Source of the DNA: Sipunculus nudus
Taxonomy: Eukaryota > Annelida > Sipuncula > Golfingiida > Sipunculidae
NCBI GenBank assembly: GCA_026874595.1
Contig: CM049320.1
Span: forward strand, 49,612,714-49,676,713
Direction of reading: 5' to 3'
DNA length: 64,000 bases
Numbering within the stretch: the first letter of the stretch is position 1; each line of letters begins with the position of its first letter. The notes below the pieces were generated by a model that was not told the origin of the DNA, made no database searches, and worked only from the letters and a program-made list of their open reading frames with translations. A program made the position numbers and the translations under genes. Positions 13,001-25,900 of the stretch are shown here, piece after piece.

Positions 13001-16000
13001 TTTTTGGGTGGGTATTTACCAGCCAGGTTATAGAAATAGCTGAGGTATACACTTATTTTGAATGTATTTCAAATTTGAATTTATTTACAATATCCTGCAC
13101 ATACATTTAAGTGAAAATCTAACTAATGAATAAACATCAAAATATTACTGACAGTGGAGTTTCTGTTATTGCTAATATTGTTGACATTGCTTATATTGTT
13201 GAATTTAGTTTTAATTTATTTGAAGGTCTAGGAATTAGTATTTATAAAACAACATGTTTTTTTTATCAGACAAAATGGGGAGGGCATTTATATTTAGTCC
13301 ATTTCCAAAAAGAAACCATATAAGGCCTATCACAATTAAATCAAAAGAGGAAAATATTGATATTCCATGCAGTTGCAGCAAGCCTGATTGTTAGGAAAAT
13401 ATGGTCGATTGTGATCTGGTATCATAAATCATATTATACTTCTTTTAGCAAGCCTTTGTGCACAGTTCTTGTGCTAACTCAATGTAAGTTTCACTTATAT
13501 TAAAATAATATTTGAATATATGTATATAATGTATATATATTGCCATTGAAAAGTGATAACTCATTGCAAACAATAGTCTTATTCTTGATACTTTTGAGTT
13601 TGCTATCATTATGCATTTATGCATAATATATCACTCTATATGAGTTTTTGTAGCTAAATTCTTAATTGACGTTATATATATATGTGCTTAGTTAGATTTT
13701 GGGCTCATTATTGATTGGCAAATTTCAGGTCACGGCCTCCCTGGGGGTCTTGCAAATGCTTTATATATTGTATCCTTGATTTAGATTCCTTAATATACTC
13801 AAAAGTTCTTATGGCTTGAACAAGAATGAAGTTGGCTTTGGTAATCTAGCTTGCTATCAGTATGTGTTGCTTAAAACTAAATATTAAATCTAATCCCTAA
13901 GTCTTTTTCTTTTTCTGATAGTTGCAATTTTGTATTGGTATTTCCCAGACTCGTATATATATATTTTATGCTGTAATTTGTAATGAGTGTTCTTTAAATA
14001 AATTTCACTTATTCTATTTGAGACAATTATATGTGGTCTGTGAAATTGTGTGTCAGTATTTGTTTTTGGTAATAAAATTAACATTTTTATGTGGAAACTA
14101 AAAAAAAATGCTCTGGCTCATTGGGAATGGAATATGGCACATAGGAAGTAAATTGTATAAAATTGTATAAATTATCAAAATAAGTGTATACCTGAGCAGC
14201 TATTTCTCATACCAGGCCAGTGAACACCCACTCAAAAATTGTAGTGCCCCTTACTGTTAGTTATTATCTCCAATTGGTCGGTGGGGAATAGACATATGTA
14301 AATTGTATGTGGTGGGGGCGATGTATTTGCAAACATTCAGTTATCAGTGCTGCTGATCAGCAAAATAGTCAATGGCAGGTAGGTTGCGTTTCATGTATAA
14401 TAATTAACACAATAAAAATATGTTTGTAAATAATTAAAATTGATAGAATAGGTGTCTTTTGATCATATATTAAATCACACAATAGTCAAAGTTTTCTGTA
14501 TGGGGGCTATATGAATTTACTTGAAATTTATGCTTGAATTGAAAGGTCACTGATCAGCACTCTGATCAGTGAATTATAGCCTCCTGTTTGTTGTCTATTT
14601 ACTGTCCATGCCATTTGAGACCATCTGGGTGATACAGGTTTCAAAAGCACCATCAGAGCTATACAAAACTAGCCTAGTGTAAAGCAACCATTGATAAGAT
14701 AAGATAACATAACATTGATTAGCCTTCATTTCAAGGAATTTGTCGTTGACTTGCAATTCATTTCATAAAAATAAATAAGTAAATAGATACCTAAAATAAT
14801 ACATAAAAAATATATAAAAATAACACATTACATATTGACTATGGGCACTTTCACACTAAAGGTTGGATATGAAAAATTGTTAAACAATAGTTTACAGGTA
14901 AGTTTTGTGGCTGAAACTATGATACATTTTATCATATTTGTAAAGGCCACACAAGCCTCTATAAACACAGAAAATCTTATAACTCTAGGCCAATTTTTTA
15001 AGAAGTTCTGGCCATTTAAGTGTGATTTTCACCAAATTTTGGAGTCTCACTCACAAAAATGGAAAAATTTAATGTAAATATGACTGAAATTTGTTTAACA
15101 GAACAGAAATATTCTAATCACAGCAAATGCTGTAACATGTAAACTACAAGTGCTCCAATTTTCATGACTTTCATAGTGGTGGTTTAAATTATCAAATCAA
15201 TATCCTTCAGTATAATAATTGGTTAAAAAATTTTGCTGGGACCTGTCCTCTCCAGTACATTGCATCCTCACAAGAAATGTAATTCTCATGTCGCAAAACA
15301 AAATCCTGCTTTAAACAGCCAGTTTTATATCCAATCAAATTTTGGTAACTATGGGCTGGGTATGTGTGTTCTGACCCGGATGATTTAGCACTTGTTTACC
15401 TGCTATATGCCTGTTAAAAAAATTGTCCTCTCCAGTACATACAGATTAAATTCACTTTAATGTAGAAATTAAAAGCCTATTTTAGTTTAAATGTAACAGG
15501 TAGCTACGAAGATAAATTCCCTGGTGTTTGCATTGCAACCCATCTAATATTTTGTGGCCAGTTTAGCAATGAGTGTATCTGTTAAAATGTCCTCTCCAGT
15601 ACAATTATTTTTAACATGAGGCAGGCTAGAGGAATACTTCTCCAAGTAAGCTTAATATTTACTTACAGTTTGTCCTAGTGATAAATATAAATAGACTGAC
15701 TGGTTTAGGAAATAATTTGGCTCATTATATATATAAATTAGCATGTAACTGCATTCATTGTCAGTGCTCATGTTTAGAGTGATGAATCTTCATTGATGAA
15801 TTCATGATTAAGCCTTTCTTGTACATGTTCCTTCTTTGTACAGAAGTGAGAAGCAGACAAAAAGCATACCTGCAATAACTGCATGAAAACTGTGACAGTA
15901 GCAGACTTTAATCTTGTGTTACTTAAATGTACTGGAGAGGACATTTTTTTAACGCGGGATAAAAGTGTCAAATGTACAACCCTACAGTCTTTCAGATTTG

Positions 16001-16884
16001 CACAAAAGTTTTTTAAGCTTTCAATCACTGTGGATACCTAACCTGCTTACTTTTAATTTTAATAAATACCATGTAGTTAACTACATAGACCCCTTCATCT
16101 ATTACTTTGGGTATTATAAAAAATGTGTAATTGTATCTGTTTTTAACCAGAACCACATACATGTTAAGATTCTTTACCAAATTAGACCAGTAGAAATAGT
16201 CGAACAACCCTAATTTTCATTTTCACCAAAATCTAACATTTCATTATCTGGATCATTCACTCTCTTCATGTCACATATTTTATGTAACTGTGCTATATTG
16301 ATGATTGCTGACAAATAAACCCAAATTGTTTTAGCCAAAGATAATTCTTATGAAAATACCAGTGCTTTCTGTTCCATTGCCATCTCACCAGCCATACATT
16401 ACTTCATGAGAGAAACTACAATCAAATTTGCCAATACTTTTGCCTCAAGAAAGAGTTTGGTAAAACAGCTTTTGAAACTATGGACTCCCACTTTGCTGGT
16501 ACACATTTTAAATGACACAGTTATCAGTGTTGGGGCTGGGGGTGGTGAGGATGGAGGCTTCATGTGAACTTGGTCTTTGACAACGTGTTTTTCTTTTTCC
16601 ATCCATTTTACCAAGTCTCATCGCAAAGTCTGTGAAAACAATGATATCAACATTGTCTACTTGTAAAAGCTTAATTTTCTGGTTCCAATTAATCTAAGTC
16701 TCAGAAAAGTTGTTTTAAATTCAATTTCAACGGTAATATCCTCACAAGCAAAAAGCCAAAAGCAACTGAAATGTCCATTTCCACAACTGTTGTGTCACAA
16801 TGTAAAGTACAACTAGCAGGACCCTTATCTGTAGTTATCACACAATACAAATATGTAAGTCCCAAATTTTTTGAATAAGTTAAT

Positions 16885-16942
<58 letters not shown>

Positions 16943-19900
16943 GTTTTTTTCCCCAGGTCTACAATAAACATTTTGTTTATATTACATTCAGGTGAGCTAT
17001 GTTGTCTATGAACCAATTGTTTAATGTATGCTGTAAAATAAGTTGAGAGATGTTATCATTTAAAGTAAATGTGTTGGAAATAAAACATGAGTGCAAAAAA
17101 CAAATCATATTTGCATTATGGATTGTGAGCAAAACTGCTTCTGAATAAAATTCTGTGAAATATTTCATTTTTCAAGATGACCGTTTCTCCAAATAATTGT
17201 TAAATTTGTTGTCTGGAGTATAATTTTTTTCAACAAAACAAAAGGTACAAGCCATCCAATATTTATTATCTCGCTTTAAGTGTCATTTAATATCATGGAG
17301 TCATAATTGACTTACATTATACTTAATAACTGATACTCAGTATGTCTGTTTTGTGCTCCTTTAACCACAAGGTCCAAATAGTTGCAGATGAACTTGCCTC
17401 TGGAAAATGAGGTGGACACTGATTCATTTTATGTTTAAGAGGTCCATGAACAATACAAGAGAGAGAGGGAACAAAAACATTCCTATGAATTCTTCCACAG
17501 CGCATGTTAAAATAATGTCCTCTCCAGTACAAATGTCTGTATAAACCGTTATCATATAAATCAAGTGACCACAGACTAAGGCATCAACATATTTCCTGAT
17601 TTCTTGAACTCTGTACAGCTGAACAACTTCTCTCACCATTTCTGTTACTAATTGACCAGAGCAGTGTCAGAAAAAAGACTGAGAGCATACTTCGTTTAAT
17701 CATAATTAAAATGCACTGTTAAATTTTTTATAAAAATATGAAAATTTCATAAAAAAACAAATGTGATTGCAGATTTTTTTACCATGCACTTTGGGCATGA
17801 TCAAATACATCAGATAAAGACATTAAAACAGACCAATGAGCGAAAATTTAAATTATGTAGAGCTGTAAAGAGAAAAAGATTATTGTAAAAATATGGGATG
17901 TTTGAATTACTGAATTCAAGGTAACTTTTATAAGTTCACAGGTAAAATGGTATACTAAACAGTTTCCTTTAGCTAAGATATATACCTTTTCAGGGGTAAA
18001 CTTAATTTTGCTCTTTTAGGTATTCAGTTTTTACTCTCCAGTGAGACTAATCACTCAACCTTTTGTGTAAAAGTGCCCCTATGCATGTAAAAATAAGCAT
18101 GTAAAAGTGATAAAACAGATAATTCTGCAGGTAAAACACATAATTCAAAACATTAAATATATAGAGGGTTGCAAGTTATAAAGTTCAATACTCTATGGCA
18201 CGCGAGATTTTTTAAAACGAGTTAATTATTCTGCAGAATATTGTATCTAGGCGTTTACCTGAAGGTAAAAGACTGAACTCTGAATGTAGGGGATGTGTTG
18301 TGTCATTCATGACCTTTGATATGAAGGCCATTGTTTTGGTTTCACAGATTTTCTGGTGTGTGGCAAGAGAAGTACTAGTTATTCTATAACTTCTCTTCCT
18401 GGTATTATTTAACTGTTTCTTTAGCTTATCAGATATATTTGTAAACCGGCAATCCAGTACATAAGTTAGGACACTGGAAATTACTAAATTATAAACCATG
18501 GTAATTATGGTTTTGTCAATATTTAGCTTTCTCAGATAATATAGGTAATATAATCTTCTGTTTGCTTTCTTGGATTGATTCAACACATGTTCTTTCCAAT
18601 TCAGATTTCTGTCAATAATACCTCCTAAGTATTTATAATTTTCTACAATATATACATCTTCATTTTGGATAGCAACTGGGGTAATTACAGAGTTTGATAT
18701 CCTGAAATCAAAGACTACTTCTTTAGTCTTCTTTACATTTAATTGAAGGTAGTGTTCCTCACACCAACCAGTTACATATTGAATGGTTTTCCTGCAGAGC
18801 ATTTCATCATTCTTGTGTATCAGGCCTAGAATGACAGTGTCGTCTGCATATTTGATAATTTTACAATCTGAAAGGCTCACAGACAAATTATTTGTATATA
18901 GGATAAAAATGATATGTTATCCACTACTGATGATAAAGGACTTACCTATGGGCGAAAATAATATATATTGTAATCCTGTTATGACAAACAACTTCAAAGT
19001 CATTTACATGTATTTCTTTCATTTAGATAATTCTTTGGTCAGTATTGAAATGGCATGGTTCGTGTCAAATATCTTCTGAATTCAGTGACTTCTATATACT
19101 GTGATATTTCTGAGATGCGACTTATTTTAGTGTTAATTGTGCTATACATAAACACATGCTTAAGTTAATAAAAATTGCTCCGAGTCACTGAAAGACACAG
19201 AATAGTTCATGCATATATTTGCATCTCAGTATTTTAGCTGAGCTATTTTTGTAACTTTTACTGATATTTTTTCATGTTTGTTGTATGACTAGTGGCGTGG
19301 AACATCAGAAAGCTGACTGGTTGGGAATCCATGAAAAAATATGTCAGCTTCTAGTACCATTGAGGGCAGGTACCCCCTTCCTGAGCTCCGAGGAGGAACG
19401 AGTCCACAGGCGAGATCAGCTGCTTCATCGACAAGTAAGTGGTCACTGTAGATAGTGATAGTGTAGGCTCTGGATTGTGAGAGTTGAAACAGTTAATTAA
19501 CTGATAATGTTGAAACTGGTCAAAATGAAGGTGTCACTATTGTCATATTGTTTAAGGTAAATTAACATTCGTGATAATATGTTTATCATCTCAAGCAAAA
19601 CCATCCAGCACATGGGCTTACTATCTCCAGTTCACCTGTTTTTATATGGTGAAGGTTCTGTGTGTGAGTAAACACAGTACATATGTATGTCTTTATCATA
19701 ACATAACCTGAGGTCAGATTTTGTGCATATATGAGCGACATCTCCCAAACGGTAGACGGCCTCATTGTCATATCCTGTACATTATCCTTGCTGATATTGT
19801 TGAAAGACAAAAAGACTGATATCATAAATTTAAACAGATCTTTAATTTTACTTATATATCAGTATTATATATCATTGTATGATACAATTAATGAGTTATT

Positions 19901-22900
19901 TTCCATTGATAAACAAGAATTCCCATTATTTGTTGTAACACCAAGTCCTCAACGAACTGTTAGAAATTTGTTTAACTTATTAATATTTTGTACAATGTAG
20001 TGTATATTCATAGGTTAATGTTTAGTAGAATCACAAAAAGGAAACCCATATGAAACAGTGAAAATGTGAATACAAAAATTTAACCTGCAAATATGAATCA
20101 AACAATAGTGCTGTCAGACATTCATGTACTGGAATGGCCAGGCCAACAGTAAATTTATTATGTGTTTTGGAAATGAATTTTCTGAAAGAAAAATGTATCA
20201 AAGCTCTTTGAGCTTGTCAAAAACTTACATATGTATAATAAAAATTCCTTTCTTGCTTATTGTATACAGTCAAATTATTTTACACTTTATATTTGTTGTA
20301 TTGTGTTTCATATTGTAAACACAGTATTATGATTTGTAAAATATAGTGGGATTATGTTTCATTACAGCCTGGGTTTTTTTTTCAATTTTAATGAGTATTC
20401 TAAGTAATCCTTTGGTGAGTCTATGGCACGTTGTGTAAGATTGCATATTTTGATGTTATTGGTTTTCATATTGTGAATGAATAAAAAAATATCTTCATAA
20501 GAAAATTGAAAAAATTCTTTCACAGTTAAAAACTTTTGAAATTAAAAGTTTTTATTGTTTTCAGAGACAGATGATTGACCTGACCAGAACCACAGGACAG
20601 AAACTGTTGTTCGAGGGCAAACATGAACAGGCTGTCCCTGCAGCGATGCAGTCACTGCGGTTTTCCATTGATGTGCATGGACTGGACAGCATAGAACTTG
20701 TTCCATCATACCTGATTTTAGGGGAAGCTAGTATTGGTAAAGTACCTCTTTCAGTGATTTAAATTGGTGTTTCTTTTCCAGACAGAGAGTATGCAGAATG
20801 TGTAAACCAGAAGAACATTCACTTTTTATTGTGGGCAACTTTCAGGAATGCTCAGCTATAGTGATTGGTCCCTGGACATTTGCTCTCATAATTCCGTATT
20901 GGTAATCAGTTATGCAAAAGTTCCCATGTAAAATGTGGGAGACTGAGATAAACTCATGTGGGAAAAACAAAACTAAATTTGTTACTTATATTCTTTGGGC
21001 TACAGTTATATGAATTATTGGTTAAAACAATATTTTATTGCAGAAAAAGCAATGAGGTTCAGAAAACAGCTTTGCCCTATATTAATTCTTCTCCTCCAAT
21101 AAATAATTCTGTTACCTTTATCCTTTGGCCCAGGGTCACTGTCATCTATTGTACCAGTTCATAGATATAGATGAAATAAATACACTCAGTTTGCAGAAAA
21201 TGCCTCGGCGTATTTGAAATAATATAAAAATATATGTATATCATTTTGTTATGCATTCTTTAGGTCTGCATTTACATTATTTTAGGTCTGTATAAAATTT
21301 CTTTAAGTTGGTGGTATCTTTATACCTGAGCCTGAAGTTACATTCTTAAGATCTATGTTTTTATAATGTTAGTATTCTTCAGGTCTGGGAAAACTTTCAC
21401 AAGCAGAGGAGTATCTGTCACAAGCCCAATGGACAGTCCTAAAAACACCAGAATGCTCCGGTGCCATCAAGTCTAAACTCTACAGAAACCTAGGTCTCCT
21501 GTACGCCGCCAAGGGAGAGTATGATGATGCTCTCAGACAACTGGCTGATGATGTAGGTATTAATTATCCATATCTCTTTTTATATAGTTATAGTTATATA
21601 GTTATCACTCTTTGTCCATCGTCCATCCATCTGTTAACAAAGCACAAAAGGTTACTGCTGGACCTGGAATCTTCAAACAAAAGATCCTGGGTGGTCCTTG
21701 AAAAATCTTGGACTCCTTGAATTATGTCACTGCAATGTATATTTTCTGTGTTATTGGGCCTGTTTTTGCACCTCAGAATAATTAAACATTTGATAGAAAT
21801 GCTCCATTATCTAAATAATTAACAGAATGAATTGATTACCATGTTTCTTAACGTGCATATTAATCATTGACAATTTCATCAGTTCCAAAAGACGAGTGAT
21901 GCTACCTTTATTTTATCTAATTATTACAATTTTTAGCTCAGCTGACTGAAAGTCATCTGAGCTATAGCGATCACTCTTTGTCCGTCGTCCGTCTGTCCGT
22001 CCGTGAACCAGGCACAAATCGTAACCGCTGGACCTAGAACCTTGTAACTCGGCATTCTGAGAGGTCCATGAAAAATCTCCTTGGAAACCAGAAATTAGGT
22101 CTCTGTTCCCCATATCTTTCGATCTATGGGGCCCCAAAGTACCCCCCCACAAAAGTAAAAAATTTCATACAAAAACATCAATATCTCATTAACTACATCA
22201 CTGATGGTCATGATTTTTTGCATACATATTGATCATGAGATGTTCCATCAGTTCCTGCAGACTGGTGGCGCCACCTGTATTTTTCGTTTTTTTAAGAATT
22301 TTTTTCTCTATTTTTGAGACCTTTAAAAATGTGAACATCTGTTAACAAGGCACAAATTGTAAAGACTGGACCTAGAATCTTCATTCTTGAGACATTGAGA
22401 GGTCAATGAAAAAATGTCCATGGAAACAAGAAATTAGGTCTCTGTTACCCATATCCTTCGAGCTATGGGGCCCCGAAGTACCCCCCAGAATAGTCAAAAA
22501 TTTCATACAAAAACTTCAATATCTCATTAACTACATTACTGATGGTCATGATTTTTTGCATGGATATTGATCATGGAGTGTTTCATCAGTTCTGCAGACT
22601 GGTGGCGCCACCTGTATTTTTTCAATTTTTACAAATTTTTTTCTCTATTTTTGAGACCTCTGAAGATGCAGTCATCTGTTAACAGGGCACAAATCGTAAC
22701 GACTGGACCTAGAATCTTCTCTCTTGACATGCAGAGAGGCCCATAAAAAGTCTCCTTGGAAACCTGAAATTAGGTCTTTGTTACCCATAACCTCTGAGCT
22801 CTGGGGCTCCGAAGTACCCCCACAATAATGGAAAATTTGATACAAAAGTTCAAGTAACTGATCAACTATTGCATTGATCACCATGATTCTTTGCATTGAT

Positions 22901-25900
22901 TTTGATCATGGGGTGTTTCATCAGTTTCTGCAGACTGGTGGTGCCACCTGTATTTTTTTCGATTTTTACGTGTTTTTTTCTCTATTTTTGAGACATTAAA
23001 AGACGCGGTCATCGGTTAACTGGGCACAAATCCTAATGACTGGACCAAGAATCGTCTCTCTTGACATGCAGGGAGGCCCATGAAAAGTCTCCTTGGAAAC
23101 CTGAAACTAGGTCTCTGGCACCCATAACCTCTGAGCTATGGGGCTCAGAAGTACCCCCCAGAATAATGGAAAATTTGATACAAAAGCTCAAGTATCTGAA
23201 CAACTAATGCATTGAACACCATTATTCTTAGCATTGATATTGATCATGGGGTGTTTCTGCAGTCTGGTGGCGCCATCTGTATTTTTTTCAATTTTTAGCT
23301 CAGCTGACTGAAAGTCATCTGAGCTATAGCGATCACTCTTTGTCCGTCGTCCGTCTGTCCGTCTGTTAACCAGGCACAAATCGTAACCACAGGACCTAGA
23401 ACCTTGTAACTTGGCATTCTGAGAGGTCCATGAAAAATCTCCTTGGAAACCAGAAATTAGGTCTCTGTTACCCATATCCTTCGAGCTATGGGGCCCCAAA
23501 GTACCCCCCAGAAAAGTAAAAAATTTCATACAAAAACTTCAATATCTCATTAACTACATCACTGATGGTCATGATTTTTTGCATACATATTGATCATGAG
23601 ATGTTCCATCAGTTCCTGCAGACTGGTGGTGCCACCTATATTTTTTTATTTTTTACGAATTTTTTTCTCTATTTTTGAGACCTTTATAAATGTGAACATC
23701 TGTTAACAAGGCACAAATCATAAAGACTAGACCTAGAATCTTCATTCTTGAGACATTGAGAGGTCAATGAAAAAATCTCCTTGGAAACGAGAAATTAGGT
23801 CTCTGTTACCCATATCCTTTGAGCTATGGGGCCCAAAAGTACCCCCTTGATTAGTCAAAAATTTCTTACAAAAACTTCAATATCTCAATAACTACATCAC
23901 TGATGGTAAATAATTTTTGGCATACATATTGATCATGAGATGTTCCATGAGTTCCTGCAGACTGGTGGCACAACCTGTATTGTTACATTTTTTACGATTT
24001 TTTCCTCTATTTTTGAGACCTTTAAGGATGCTGTCATCTGTTAATGTGGCACAAATCGTAACGACTGGACCTAGAATCTTCATTCTCGAAACACTTAGAG
24101 ACCTATGAAAATTCTCCATGGAAACCTGAAATTAGGTCTCTGTTATCCATATCCTTTGAGCTATGGGGCCCCAAATTACCCCCCAGAATTGTCAAAAATG
24201 TCATACAAAAACTTCAATATCTCATTAACTACATCACTGATGGTCATGATTTTTGGCATACGTATTGATGATCAGATGTTCCATCAGTTCCTGCAGACTG
24301 GTGGCGCCACCTGTATTGTTAGATTTTTTTACGATTTTTTCCTCTATTTTTGAGACCTTTAAGGATGCTGTCATCTGTTAATGTGGTACAAATCGTAACA
24401 ACTGAACCTAGAATCTTCATTCTCGACACACTTAGAGACCCATGAAAAGTCTCAATGGAATCCTGAAATTAGGTCTCTGCTACCCATATCCTTCAAGCTA
24501 TTGAGGCCCCAAATTACCCCCCAGAATTGTCAAAAATTTCATACAAAAACTTCAATATCTCATTAACTACATCACTGATGGTCATGATTTTTTGGCATAC
24601 GTATTGATGATGAGATGTTTCATCAGTTTCTGCAGACTGGTGGCGCCACCTGTCTTTTTCAATTTTTACGAATTGTTTTCTCTATTTTTGAGACCTTTAA
24701 AAATGTGAACAGGGCACAAATCATAAAGACTGGACCTAGAATCGTCATTCTTGACACACTGATAGGTCCATGAAAAGTCTCCATGGAAACCTGAAATAAA
24801 GTCACTGTTACCCATATACTTTGAGCTGTGTGATGGGCTCCCAATTAGCCCCCAGAATAATGGAAAATTTGATAAAAACAAACTGCAACATCTCAATAAC
24901 TACAACACTGATGGTCATGATTTTTTGCATACATATTGATCAAGAGGTGTTCCATCAGTTCCTGCAGACTGGTGGTGCCACCTGTATTTTTTCAAATTTT
25001 CACAATTTTTTTTTTCTCTAATTTTGAGACCTTTAAGGATGTAGTTATCTGTCAACAGGGTACAAATTGTAACAACTGGATCTAGAATCTTCATTCTTGA
25101 CAGACAGGGAGACCCATGAAAAGTCTCCATGGAAACTTGAAATTAGGTCTCTGTTACCCAAAATCTCTGAGCTATGGGGCTCCGAAGTACCCCCAAGAAT
25201 AATGGAAAATTTGATACAAAAGCTTAAGTATCTGATAAACTAATGCATTGATCACCATAATTCTTTTCATGGATATTGGTCATGGAATGTTCCATCAGTT
25301 TCTGCAGACTGGTGGCACCACCTGTATTCTTGAGATTTTTTAAGATTTTTTGGTTCAGCTGACTGAATGTCATTAAAGCTATAGTGACCACTCTTTGTCC
25401 ATCGTCCGTCTGTCTCTCTGTCTGTTAACCAGGCACAAATCGTAACCATGGACTTGGAATCTTCTATATTGACATCCAGGGAGGTCCATGAAAAAAATCT
25501 CCAAGAAAACCTGATATTAGGTTTGTGTTACCCATATCCTGCGAGATATGGGGCTCTGAAGTACCTACCAGAATAATCAAAATTTTATACAAAAGCTCCA
25601 GTATCTGAAAAACTTATGCATTGATTACCATGATTCTTGGCATGCATATTCATCATGGAGTGTTTCATCAGTTCCTGCTGAGTGGTGGTGCCACCTGTAT
25701 TTTTTCGAATTGTTATGTATTTTTTTCTCTATTTATGAGACCTTCAAAGATGCGGTCATCTGTAAACAGGGCACAAATCATAACCATTGGATGTAGAATC
25801 TTCCAACTTGAATTCAAGAGGGGACTATGAAAAATCTCCTTGGAAACCTGAAATAGGTCTCTGTTATGCATATCCTTCGAGCTATGGGGCTCAGAAACAT

